A stretch of DNA of 28,410 nt from Oscillospiraceae bacterium. GTDB lineage: Bacteria > Bacillota_A > Clostridia > Oscillospirales > Oscillospiraceae. The position numbers and the translations under genes are program-made. The stretch lies in contig JAFYAB010000062.1 in the NCBI GenBank assembly GCA_017540945.1, forward strand, positions 1 to 28,410, given 5' to 3'. The notes under the pieces are model-generated. The model ran no database searches, had not been told where the DNA came from, and was given only the letters and a program-made list of their open reading frames with translations. The stretch's first letter is position 1. The number at the start of each line of letters is the position of its first letter. This document shows positions 1-7,075 of the stretch, piece after piece.

Positions 1-86
1 CGTCGTTCAGAACGTCGGGGAGAAAAAGTCTCCCCCGTCCTTCCTTCGCGTAAATTTTAGAGGACGTCTTTCCGTCATGCTCTTCT

Positions 87-107
87 TTTGGTGGAGATAA
101 GCGGGAT
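87..107. repeat. Second copy of the tRNA-Ala 3' end (21-bp direct repeat)
   Basis: Bases 87-107 are identical to bases 277-297, which hold the CCA end, the acceptor 3' strand and the start of the T arm of tRNA-Ala. The rest of the tRNA is absent here, so this is a fragment and not a second tRNA gene. A duplicated tRNA 3' end is the usual footprint of site-specific integration, but no integrase is visible and only 190 bp separate the copies. Confidence 0.75.
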
Positions 108-112
108 ACTCC

Positions 113-194
113 GGGGCTGCGCCCCTCCGTGACACTGCGGATTTGTCCGCTTGTCAGCGGACCGCCGCGCAGCGGCGCTTTTGCTGCGCAAAAG
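113..194. repeat. Cluster of consecutive small hairpins
   Basis: Several perfect short inverted repeats follow one another: GGGGCTGCGCCCC (113-125), GCGGATTTGTCCGC (137-150), GTCCGCTTGTCAGCGGAC (145-162, overlapping the previous one), CGCCGCGCAGCGGCG (163-177) and CTTTTGCTGCGCAAAAG (178-194). GCTGCGC or its complement recurs in three of them. The cluster lies between the two copies of the tRNA 3' end. It has no convincing coding capacity, and I do not know its role. Confidence 0.6.
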
Positions 195-240
195 TTATCC
201 TTGTGTTCGAACGCCGCTTCTCCCCCAAACCTATCTTTAC

Positions 241-278
241 CAAACAAAACAGCCATCCTTTCGGATGACTGTTTTGTT

Positions 279-280
<2 letters not shown>
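241..280 (-). terminator. Intrinsic terminator of tRNA-Ala
   Basis: This is an 18-bp stem with a single mismatch and a 4-base loop. On the minus strand it runs directly on from the tRNA CCA end, and its 3' arm is T-rich (ends GTTTTGTTTG). Stem and tRNA overlap by about two bases, so there is essentially no trailer. Confidence 0.8.
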
Positions 281-354
<74 letters not shown>

Positions 355-394
355 GGATTGCTGCGAAACAGCTAGTTCTCTTGACAGCATTGGT

Positions 395-423
395 ATTATA
401 GCATAAGCGTTTTGAAAATGCAA
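395..423 (-). promoter_or_regulatory. Promoter of tRNA-Ala
   Basis: On the minus strand there is a -35 TTGCAT (418-423), a 17-bp spacer and a perfect -10 TATAAT (395-400), about 40 bp upstream of the tRNA. The spacing and position fit a housekeeping sigma-A promoter. Confidence 0.8.
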
Positions 424-512
424 GCATTATTTTTCAAAAATGCAAACTTTTTTCTTCGGTTTCTGTTTTCTCCTGCAGCGCACGGGGCGCGGATCCTTCG
501 CTTCCACCAGAA

Positions 513-1004
513 TCACGAGCGCCGGAAGCGCGGCTCGGTCTCCAGCAGGCAGACCGCGTGACAGGAGATGCCCTCTCCCCTGCCGGTGAAGCCCAGGCGT
601 TCCTCTGTGGTAGCCTTGACGTTGATCTGCCCGGGGTCGATCTCCAGGGTGGCGGCCAGTTTCTGCTCCATGGCGGCGATATGGGGCGCCAACTTGGGCG
701 CCTGGGCAATCAGGGTCACGTCGAGATTCTCCACCCGCAGACCGCGGGCAGCCAGCAGCTCCCGCACATGGGCCAGGAGCTTCTGACTGTCGATACCTTT
801 ATAGGCCGGGTCGCTGTCCGGAAAGTGGCGGCCGATGTCCCCGAGACCGGCAGCGCCCAGCAGGGCGTCCATGACCGCGTGGGTCAGCACGTCGGCATCG
901 GAATGGCCGTCCAGGCCCAGGTGATAGTCCAGCCTCACCCCGCCGAGGATCAAATCCCGGCCGGGGACCAGACGGTGGACGTCGTAACCGTGGCCGATCC
1001 TCAT
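513..1004 (-). CDS. ispF: 2-C-methyl-D-erythritol 2,4-cyclodiphosphate synthase
   Basis: This cytosolic enzyme of the MEP isoprenoid pathway cyclises CDP-methylerythritol 2-phosphate and releases CMP. The 163-residue protein is full length for the family. The divalent metal ligands Asp8 and His10 (GYDVHR) and His42 (in [10 protein letters not shown]) are in place. The C-terminal signature [14 protein letters not shown], which shapes the cytidine site, is also present. The ATG overlaps the ispD stop by four bases (ATGA) and is preceded by GGGGAGGAAAGAGG, so translation is probably coupled. Having ispD directly upstream puts two MEP steps in one transcript. About 90 bp separate its stop from the tRNA promoter on the same strand, and I see no clear hairpin terminator there. 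Confidence 0.97.
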   Translation of the reverse strand: MRIGHGYDVHRLVPGRDLILGGVRLDYHLGLDGHSDADVLTHAVMDALLGAAGLGDIGRHFPDSDPAYKGIDSQKLLAHVRELLAARGLRVENLDVTLIAQAPKLAPHIAAMEQKLAATLEIDPGQINVKATTEERLGFTGRGEGISCHAVCLLETEPRFRRS

Positions 1005-1729
1005 GCCTCTTTCCTCCCCTTGAGCAGAGCTTCCGCCAGGATCAGATCCGTAGGCGTCGTCACCTTCAGGTTTTCGTCGCTGCCCGGGGTGATGACCACG
1101 TTGATTCCATAGCGCTCCGCCGCGGAGCAGTCGTCCGTCAGCTCTGTTTTCTCGGTGATCGCCTGATCCAGCGCCGCCCGATAGAGCTCCAGGGCAAAGA
1201 CCTGGGGGGTCTGGACCGCGTAGAGTCCGCTGCGCTCCGGGGTGGACTCCACGATGCCGCCGTGTACTACCTTAATGGTGTCCTTGACCGGGATCGCGGG
1301 AGCCGCGGCGTTGAACTTGGCGGCCTTCCGGACCGCGTCGTGAATGACCTGCTGCGAAACCAGCGGGCGCGCCCCGTCGTGGATGGCGACAAAGCCGCAT
1401 TCCTTGGAAATCTGATCCAGACCCGCCTGGACCGAGGCCGCCCGGGTCTCGCCGCCGCGGCAGATCTTGCGGACCTTACTGAGCTTCTTGGTGACGCAGA
1501 GCTCGCTCAGCGGTTCCAGCAGCTCCTCCCGCGTGACGAGGATGATCTCCTGGATGTCCTCGCTCTGTTGGAACGCCCGCAGGGTGTGGACAATTAACGG
1601 CTCGCCGCAGAGCTCGGCCATGATTTTATCGGTGCCCTGCATGCGCTTCGCGCTGCCGGCGGCCACGATCACGGCGGCGCACTTCGCGCCCCGGGATGAA
1701 ATCTTGCGCAGTACCTTCGTAACGCCCAT
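1001..1729 (-). CDS. ispD: 2-C-methyl-D-erythritol 4-phosphate cytidylyltransferase
   Basis: This enzyme transfers CMP from CTP to methylerythritol 4-phosphate, two steps before IspF. I chose the ATG that gives a 242-residue protein because CAGGAGG lies six bases upstream; a longer open frame extends to 1786 without a ribosome site. The N-terminal nucleotide-binding loop [14 protein letters not shown] is present, with Lys35 taking the place of the usual PKQ lysine. Also present are HDGARPLV, the AVQTPQVF segment and TDDCSAAE, all typical of IspD. It lies 102 bp downstream of an M42 peptidase gene, with a repeat element in the gap, and overlaps ispF by four bases. Confidence 0.95.
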   Translation of the reverse strand: MGVTKVLRKISSRGAKCAAVIVAAGSAKRMQGTDKIMAELCGEPLIVHTLRAFQQSEDIQEIILVTREELLEPLSELCVTKKLSKVRKICRGGETRAASVQAGLDQISKECGFVAIHDGARPLVSQQVIHDAVRKAAKFNAAAPAIPVKDTIKVVHGGIVESTPERSGLYAVQTPQVFALELYRAALDQAITEKTELTDDCSAAERYGINVVITPGSDENLKVTTPTDLILAEALLKGRKEA

Positions 1730-1767
1730 GGTGATTCCTCCTGTTTCGTTTTCTGAATTGACCGCTT

Positions 1768-1826
1768 GGATGGGGTGCGTCAACACCAGCCCATCCGACC
1801 TTCGGCTTTCCCTCGAGGGGAAGGCT
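1768..1826. repeat. Intergenic palindromic repeat between M42 gene and ispD
   Basis: This stretch carries two nested inverted repeats: GGATGGGG (1768-1775) facing CCCATCC (1790-1796), and a near-palindrome around CCCTCGAGGGG with flanking CTTT/AAGG (1806-1823). The phrase CTTCCCCTCGAGGG followed by GTGTTGACGC on the minus strand resembles interspersed elements I associate with gut Clostridia. That resemblance is from memory and unchecked. It has no T-run, so it is not an obvious terminator. Confidence 0.5.
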
Positions 1827-1831
1827 CTATC

Positions 1832-2788
1832 CTATCGGCAAACCGCCTCGGCCAGGAGCCGCGCACAGTTTTCAGCGACCCCCAAATCCCCGATCTCATT
1901 CGGACTGTGGGCATAGCGGACGGGAACGGCCAAACAGCCCGCCGGCACGCCGCCCTTGGTATCCATGATATATCCGGCGTCGCTGCTGCCTCCCTCCTCC
2001 ACCAGCCGCTGGGTCCCGATGCCAAGGTCCTTTCCCGCCTGCTCCAGCAGGGAAACCACGGCGGGATGGGCAATGTGGCTCCAATCGAAGAGCTTGACCA
2101 CCGGCCCGCCCGCCAGACGCAAGGCGTTGATCTTCTTCTCGCCGGGGGTGTCCGGTACGTCGCAGACATCCACCGCGATGGCAAGATCCGGCTGGATCGT
2201 AAAGGCGACGGGTCTTGCGCCCCGACCGCCCAACTCCTTTTGCACCGTAAAGACGAAAAACAGCTCGTTCTCCGTATCCTTCAGGAGCTCCAGCGCCCGC
2301 AGGGCGACGGCGCAGCCCAGGCGGTTATCCAGATAGGGGGAAACGACCTTGCTTCCCAGGAAGACCGGTTCCGCGCAGAAGGCGGCAGTGTCGCCGATGG
2401 CGACCGCTTCGTCGGCGGTGTCGATATAGAGATGCTCCGGCTTCAGATCCTTCAAAGACACGCCGCGGTCGGCGCCGATCAGGCCGATCACCCCGTTTTC
2501 AAAGCGGACTCGCTGTCCGATCATGGAGGCGAGCTTCGTCTGGCCCAGGCTGACGAAACGGGCAAAGCCCTTGTCGTCGATGTAGGTGACCATGATTCCG
2601 ATGGCGTCCATATGCGCGGCCACCATGATCCGGCGGCCGAAGCCGGGCTTATGGACCGCCAGATTCCCCATCCGATCCTTGGCCAGCTCCCCATAGGGTT
2701 TTGCCAGCTCAGCAACGATCTCGGTAACGGCTTCTTCGCGGCCGGACACAGCCACGGGGGAAAGGAGCTTGCGCAGCAGCTTATCCAT
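1832..2788 (-). CDS. M42-family aminopeptidase-like protein with Lys at the catalytic Glu position
   Basis: This is a 318-residue member of the M42 family of di-metal, oligomeric aminopeptidases. The metal ligands can be followed: His59 and Asp61 (AAHMDAIG), bridging Asp154 (LDNRLG), Glu185, Asp207 (AVDVCD) and His294 (RYAHSP). The residue before Glu185, normally the catalytic base in QEE(I/V)GxRGA, is Lys184 (QKELGGRGA); the codon is AAG, one base from GAG. It is therefore probably metal-bound but weakly active or inactive, perhaps a structural partner of the other two paralogues. This is inference. The start overlaps the preceding M42 gene by eight bases and has GGAGGATTACG upstream. At 318 residues it is the shortest of the three. 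Confidence 0.88.
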   Translation of the reverse strand: MDKLLRKLLSPVAVSGREEAVTEIVAELAKPYGELAKDRMGNLAVHKPGFGRRIMVAAHMDAIGIMVTYIDDKGFARFVSLGQTKLASMIGQRVRFENGVIGLIGADRGVSLKDLKPEHLYIDTADEAVAIGDTAAFCAEPVFLGSKVVSPYLDNRLGCAVALRALELLKDTENELFFVFTVQKELGGRGARPVAFTIQPDLAIAVDVCDVPDTPGEKKINALRLAGGPVVKLFDWSHIAHPAVVSLLEQAGKDLGIGTQRLVEEGGSSDAGYIMDTKGGVPAGCLAVPVRYAHSPNEIGDLGVAENCARLLAEAVCR

Positions 2789-3812
2789 CGTAATCCTCCA
2801 TTTTCTCCAGGAAGGCGTGAACCAATACCTTCATGGCTTCAAAATCCTTGACGTTGCCCACGTTGGACGGGCTGTGGATATAGCGGACCGGAGCGGAAAC
2901 GCCGCAAACCCGGCAGCCGCCCTGGGTCTTCTGGAAGGCTCTGGCGTCTGTGCTGCCGGCCAGGCGGGTCTTGACCTGCCAGCCGGTGCCGGTTTCGTCA
3001 GCCAGCTGACACAGCAGGCGGAACAGCTCCCGATCATAGACGGAGCCCTTGTCCACCAGGGACAGGACCGGTCCCTTCAGCGGGGCGCAGATCTGAGCGT
3101 CCTTTTCTCTACCGAGGACGTCCGCCGCGGAGGTGCCCTCCAGCACCAGAGCGATCTCCGGGTTGAGGGTGAAGGCCGCTCCGAAGGCGCCGCGGCTGCC
3201 GATCTCCTCCTGGACCGTAAAGGCGAACCAGGTATCCACCGGGAGTTCCTCCTTGATCAGCTCCAGCATGACCGCGCAGCCGATGCGATCGTCGATGGCC
3301 TTGGAGCAGACGAAGCCGTTCTCCAGCTCCAAAAACTCGGGGTCGAAGCAGGCATAGTCGCCCCGCTCCGTCAGCTTCTCGGCCTCCTCCTGCTTGTCCT
3401 CGCCGATGTCGATGTAGAGATCATCCGTGTCTGGAACCTTCTCCAGCTCGTCGTCCTCCGTAAGGTGGATGGGCTTCATGCCGATCACGCCCGGGATCCG
3501 TTTGTCACCGATAAAGACCTGCTTTCCCGGCAGGACACGGCGGTCGATGCCTCCTACGGTACTGAATTTCAGAAAACCGTCTTCGTCGATGGATTTGATC
3601 AGCAGGGCCACCTCGTCCATATGGGCCGCCAGGACCACCCGATGCTTCGGTTTGGCGCGGCCCTTTTTGTAAACCAGCAGAGCGCCTGCGGGCGTAATCT
3701 CCACCCGGTCCGCATAGGGCTCAGCCTGCTGCAAGATATAATCCCGGACCGGATCCTCATAGCCGGAAGGGCCAAAGAGCGGGCAGAGCGCCCGCAGGGT
3801 ATCCATCAGCAT
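2781..3812 (-). CDS. M42-family metallo-aminopeptidase
   Basis: This is a 343-residue cytosolic peptidase of the M42 (TET/YsdC/FrvX) family, which trims peptides from the N-terminus. Ligand and catalytic positions look complete: His64 and Asp66 (AAHMDEV), Asp174 (IDDRIGCAV), catalytic Glu202 with ligand Glu203 (VQEEIGSRGA), Glu225 and His313 (RYIHSPSN). The start is the ATG six bases after AAGGAGGG; the frame stays open for 17 more codons upstream without a ribosome site. It overlaps the upstream M42 gene by seven bases (ATGCTGA) and the downstream one by eight, so all three should be translated in a coupled way. It is the most canonical of the three and probably the active one. Confidence 0.93.
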   Translation of the reverse strand: MLMDTLRALCPLFGPSGYEDPVRDYILQQAEPYADRVEITPAGALLVYKKGRAKPKHRVVLAAHMDEVALLIKSIDEDGFLKFSTVGGIDRRVLPGKQVFIGDKRIPGVIGMKPIHLTEDDELEKVPDTDDLYIDIGEDKQEEAEKLTERGDYACFDPEFLELENGFVCSKAIDDRIGCAVMLELIKEELPVDTWFAFTVQEEIGSRGAFGAAFTLNPEIALVLEGTSAADVLGREKDAQICAPLKGPVLSLVDKGSVYDRELFRLLCQLADETGTGWQVKTRLAGSTDARAFQKTQGGCRVCGVSAPVRYIHSPSNVGNVKDFEAMKVLVHAFLEKMEDYDG

Positions 3813-4837
3813 GGCAATCCCTCCTTCAGCGACAGGATATATTCCGCGATCAGCTTCGCGCAATTCTCGATATCCTCCAGGTTCACAACCTCCAAAGGCG
3901 TGTGCATGTAGCGCAGCAGCAGGCTGACGCAGCAGACCGCTACGCCTTCGCGGCTCATCTGGATGTCGTCGGCGTTGGTGCCGGTCCAGGAGGACATGGG
4001 CTCCAGCTTGAAGGGAATGTTTTTTTCCTTTGCCAGCTCCCGGAGCTTCTTCGACATGGCGCGGTTCATCACAGGTCCAACGCCGATCTGCGGACCGGTG
4101 CCAAGCTTTTCGCAGTCGTCATCCTTGGTATCCGGGGTTTCGGCAAAGCTGACGTCCACCACAATGGCCTGGGAGGGCATCATATTGAAGGCGGCCACAG
4201 TTGCCCCAAGGGCGTCAAATTCCTCCTGGACGGAGCCCAGAACACAGACGTTGACGGGCAGCTGCGCATCCTTCAGCAGCTCCATGACCCGGCACAGGAT
4301 CACGAAGCAGGAGCGGTCGTCCAGGCTTTTGGCGCAGACCTTCTTCCCGCCCATCAGAAAGGGCTTGGTGTCATAGACCACCCGAGTGCCCACAGGAACG
4401 CGGCGGGGCGCTTCCTCCTCCGTCAGGCCGCAGTCGATCCGCAGCTCCTCCATGGGGAAGGCCTTCTCCCGCTCGTCAGGCTTGGTGGCGTGGGGCGGCA
4501 GGCAGCTGATCACCCCTGGCAGAGGCGGCTCTGTGCAGACCTTGACCCGAAGACCGGGCAGGAGCCGGGGATCCACGCCGACATCGGTAAATCTCAGGAA
4601 GCCTCTGTCGTAATCCGTCACCAGCAGCCCCACCTCGTCCAGATGGGCGTCCAGGAGGATGGTCTTCGCCCTCCAGTCTTCTGCGGCCCGGATGCCGATG
4701 AGATTGCCCATCAGGTCCCGCGTCACATCGTCCACAAAGGGCTCCAGCAGGGAGGCGGCGGTCTCGTAAACGCCCTGCTCCGCTCCGCTGGGACCGGCGC
4801 AGGCGGAGAGTTCAAACAGTGCTTTTTGCAGATCCAT
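3806..4837 (-). CDS. M42-family metallo-aminopeptidase (divergent)
   Basis: This 343-residue M42 peptidase is the first of the tandem trio. Visible sites are His65 and Asp67 (LDAHLDEVG), Asp173 (LDDRSC), the Glu205-Glu206 pair (VQEEFDALGA), Asp228 (VVDVSF) and a late His in RYMHTPLEV. The catalytic Glu is kept, but the surrounding loop reads FDALGA where the family usually has VGxRGA, so substrate handling may differ from its neighbour. It begins three bases after the murD stop with a ribosome site inside the murD end (GGAGCTGTAAGCG). It overlaps the next M42 gene by seven bases. Substrate specificity cannot be told from the sequence. Confidence 0.9.
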   Translation of the reverse strand: MDLQKALFELSACAGPSGAEQGVYETAASLLEPFVDDVTRDLMGNLIGIRAAEDWRAKTILLDAHLDEVGLLVTDYDRGFLRFTDVGVDPRLLPGLRVKVCTEPPLPGVISCLPPHATKPDEREKAFPMEELRIDCGLTEEEAPRRVPVGTRVVYDTKPFLMGGKKVCAKSLDDRSCFVILCRVMELLKDAQLPVNVCVLGSVQEEFDALGATVAAFNMMPSQAIVVDVSFAETPDTKDDDCEKLGTGPQIGVGPVMNRAMSKKLRELAKEKNIPFKLEPMSSWTGTNADDIQMSREGVAVCCVSLLLRYMHTPLEVVNLEDIENCAKLIAEYILSLKEGLPC

Positions 4838-4840
4838 CGC

Positions 4841-6220
4841 TTACAGCTCCATTACCGTCTTTTTGAATTCTTTTCCGCGGACCATGAAGTTTTTGAACTT
4901 GTCAAAGGCGGGGCCTGCCGGGGAGAGGATCACCACGTCGCCGGGCTTCGCCACCCGGGCGGAGAGGCGAACCGCCTCATAGAAGTCCTCCTCGTGGAGG
5001 ATTTCCGGCCTGCCGGGCGCATAGTTTGGAGCTGCCAGAACAGCTGCCTCGATCTTCGGCGCAGTGGCGCCGGTCAGAATCAGGATCTTCACATGGTCCA
5101 CGATCTCCGGTCCCAGGGGGTCGAAGGGAACATGCTTGTCGTAGCCGCCGGCAATCAGGATCAGCTTCTGTGTAAAGCTGCGAAGACCTGCGATGGTACG
5201 GGTGGGCGAGGATGCGATGGAGTCGTTGTACCAGCGTACTCCGTCCTTCTCCCGGACCAGCTCGATCCGATGCTCCACGCCGTTGAAGGTCCTGGCCACC
5301 AGCCGGATGGTCTCGTCGCTGACCAGATCTCCCACAGCCAGGATGGCCGCCATGTAGTTCTCCACATTGTGCAGACCCGGCAGGCGGATCTCCGACTGGT
5401 CCATGATCTTCTCGACGGTATCTCCCTTGCGCCAGATGACGCCGTCCCTCAGGAAGGCGCCCCGCTGCGGCTCCTCCCGGCGGGAGAAGGTGAAGACCCG
5501 GCTCCGCGCCTCGGGGATAAAGGAACGGGTAACCTCATTGTCCAGGTTCAGGATCAGGCGGTCCTCCGGCGTCTGGTGGGCAAAGATCTGCCGCTTGCAG
5601 GAGATATATTCCGCGTAATCCTTGTGCATGTCCAGATGGTTCGGCGACACATTGGTGACCACCGCGGTGTGTGGCGCATAGCGGAAATACATCAGCTGAC
5701 GGTTGCTGAGCTCCAGCACCACCTTGTCCTCCGGGCTGATCTCGTCGGCCTTGTCCAGCAGAGGCGTGCCGATATTGCCGCCCAGCCAGACCTTATAACC
5801 CTCCGCCTTGAGCATTTCGGAGATCAGGGTGGAGGTGGTGGTCTTGCCGTCGGAGCCGGTAATGCCGATGATGGGCGCGGGGCAGACCGCGAAGAAGGCC
5901 TCCATCTCGGAGGTCATATAGGCGCCCCGGGCCTGCAGCTCCAGCAGCTGAGGCTCGTCAGGGTGGATGCCGGGGGTGCGGAAAACGATGTCGCCCTCCA
6001 GTCCGTCCAGATAGTGCTCGCCCAGATGGAGCTTCGCGCCCCGGGCCTCCAGATCCAGAACCTCCTGATCCAGCTTCTCCCGTTCTCCCCGATCGGCGCA
6101 GGTCACGTCGATGCCGTAGCGCAGCAGCAGTCCCACGAGCGGCCGATTGCTGACGCCCACGCCCAGAACGATCACACGCTTTCCCTTCAATTTCTCAAAA
6201 TACTGATCCAGTCTTGTCAT
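4841..6220 (-). CDS. murD: UDP-N-acetylmuramoylalanine--D-glutamate ligase
   Basis: This cytosolic Mur ligase adds D-glutamate to UDP-MurNAc-L-alanine using ATP. The chosen ATG gives 459 residues, normal for MurD, and follows AAAGGGAGAAGAAAA; the open frame runs 50 codons further upstream without support. Domains: the N-terminal Rossmann-like substrate domain (VLGVGVSNRPLVG near residue 20), the central ATPase with P-loop GITGSDGKTT (about 119-128), NVSPNHLDMHKDY and HNVENYMAA, and the C-terminal domain with YNDSIASSP and LSPAGPAFDKF. It lies outside a classical division-and-wall cluster and instead heads a block with three M42 peptidases and ispDF. A small frame upstream ends inside its start codon (ATGA). 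Confidence 0.96.
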   Translation of the reverse strand: MTRLDQYFEKLKGKRVIVLGVGVSNRPLVGLLLRYGIDVTCADRGEREKLDQEVLDLEARGAKLHLGEHYLDGLEGDIVFRTPGIHPDEPQLLELQARGAYMTSEMEAFFAVCPAPIIGITGSDGKTTTSTLISEMLKAEGYKVWLGGNIGTPLLDKADEISPEDKVVLELSNRQLMYFRYAPHTAVVTNVSPNHLDMHKDYAEYISCKRQIFAHQTPEDRLILNLDNEVTRSFIPEARSRVFTFSRREEPQRGAFLRDGVIWRKGDTVEKIMDQSEIRLPGLHNVENYMAAILAVGDLVSDETIRLVARTFNGVEHRIELVREKDGVRWYNDSIASSPTRTIAGLRSFTQKLILIAGGYDKHVPFDPLGPEIVDHVKILILTGATAPKIEAAVLAAPNYAPGRPEILHEEDFYEAVRLSARVAKPGDVVILSPAGPAFDKFKNFMVRGKEFKKTVMEL

Positions 6221-6441
6221 TTTTCTTCTCCCTTTGCAGCTTGCGCTCTGCAAACCATCGCATTCATTCCTGTATTTCCCATTTTCAATGAAAAGTCCCC
6301 GTTCCCGCCCTCGCCCGAAAACCAGCGTTGATGGTAGTAACTGTGCACAATAACATTGCGCGTGTAACATTGCTGGGCGTTGCCCTGTGACGGCATAAGC
6401 CTGTAAAGCGCGCCCGTCGCTTGCAATTGTGTGAGTACCAT
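6217..6441 (-). CDS. Possible small leader ORF upstream of murD
   Basis: This is a 74-codon frame whose TGA overlaps the murD ATG (ATGA), an arrangement typical of translational coupling. A weak ribosome site (GAGGCGAG) precedes its ATG at 6441. The protein has no signal peptide or motif I recognise and its composition is unremarkable. It fills most of the 303-bp space between murD and the DIP1984 gene, which otherwise shows nothing clear: no strong promoter and no terminator. It could be a real short gene, a decayed remnant, or chance. Confidence 0.3.
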   Translation of the reverse strand: MVLTQLQATGALYRLMPSQGNAQQCYTRNVIVHSYYHQRWFSGEGGNGDFSLKMGNTGMNAMVCRAQAAKGEEK

Positions 6442-6523
6442 TCTCGCCTCACCTGAGATCCCGCTCGCCTTTCCGGGTTACCAAACTGATTAGAAATCCG
6501 AATTTTTTGTTCGCGCCGCGGCT

Positions 6524-6982
6524 TTAGTTTTCAAGCAGCTCTGTGGTCCAGTTCAGGGATTGGATTTGCTCGTCCAGCTCCCGGAGCTCCCTGGAGACGG
6601 CGTCCACCTGCTTTTGCAGCTCGGCCACCTTGACGGTGGAAAGGATCTTGATCTCCTTCTGGGAATAGCGGTCCACCTTGGCGCTGGCGGCGTCCAGGAA
6701 GGAGCGCATGGTGTTCAGGCGCTTGTAGAGGCAGTCCCGGCGGGCCAGGAGCTCAGTCATGGTCTTCCCCTTCGACAGCGTGGCGCTGTTGGTGAGGTTG
6801 ATCCGGGCCATCAGCCATTCCAAACGCGCCAGCAGAGCGTCCAGCTCCTTCAGAAGAAGCTTGGGATCCTCGGCGGGTTCCTCCCCCTCCTGGACCTTGG
6901 CGTTGTTGTTGAGCCGGGATTGCAGCTGAGAGAGTCTGCGCTGAATGTCGGCGCGTTCGGTCAATGCGGTTGCCAATTTCAT
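6524..6982 (-). CDS. DIP1984 family protein
   Basis: This 152-residue protein is predicted to be largely helical and coiled-coil. It matches the DIP1984 family (sometimes labelled septicolysin-like) over its whole length: MKLATALTERADIQ at the start, NNNAKVQEGEEPAEDP near residue 25, INLTNSATL in the middle and NWTTELLEN at the end. The start is the ATG behind CGGAGGTAATCCT; a longer frame to 7057 lies inside a palindromic repeat and lacks a ribosome site. The molecular function of the family is not established, and I would not infer toxicity from the old name. It lies 53 bp after the methyltransferase gene on the same strand. The gap is mostly repeat. Confidence 0.88.
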   Translation of the reverse strand: MKLATALTERADIQRRLSQLQSRLNNNAKVQEGEEPAEDPKLLLKELDALLARLEWLMARINLTNSATLSKGKTMTELLARRDCLYKRLNTMRSFLDAASAKVDRYSQKEIKILSTVKVAELQKQVDAVSRELRELDEQIQSLNWTTELLEN

Positions 6983-7002
6983 AGGATTACCTCCGATCCT
7001 GT

Positions 7003-7075
7003 TGCAGGGACAAGCATCGCCTGTCCGAATGGGTTTCAATTTTGAATGGTCGGACAAGCAGTGCTTGTCTCTGCA
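7003..7075. repeat. 73-bp imperfect palindrome overlapping the end of the methyltransferase gene
   Basis: Bases 7003-7028 (TGCAGGGACAAGCA...TGTCCGA) and the complement of 7050-7075 (TGCAGAGACAAGCA...TGTCCGA) agree at 22 of 26 positions. Each arm is itself a hairpin (GACAAGC/GCTTGTC type). A short central part contains TTTCAATTTTGAA. The stop codon of the methyltransferase lies in the centre, so the right arm encodes its last dozen residues. Related arms occur at 25731-25961, and a looser relative at 23848-23869. Confidence 0.75.

Noticed and set aside
17..35. Hairpin GGGGAGA/TCTCCCC as a terminator
   Set aside because: It has no T-run on either strand, and the gene it would serve is outside the window.
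1..278. Second tRNA gene upstream of tRNA-Ala
   Set aside because: Only the 3' end is repeated; no D arm, anticodon arm or acceptor 5' strand can be found next to 87-107.
1730..1786. Longer N-terminus for IspD
   Set aside because: The extra 19 codons run into the palindromic repeat and lack a ribosome site, whereas CAGGAGG lies six bases before the chosen ATG.
6221..6370. Longer N-terminus for MurD
   Set aside because: The added 50 residues are unlike any MurD N-terminus and have no ribosome site; MTRLDQYF fits the family start.
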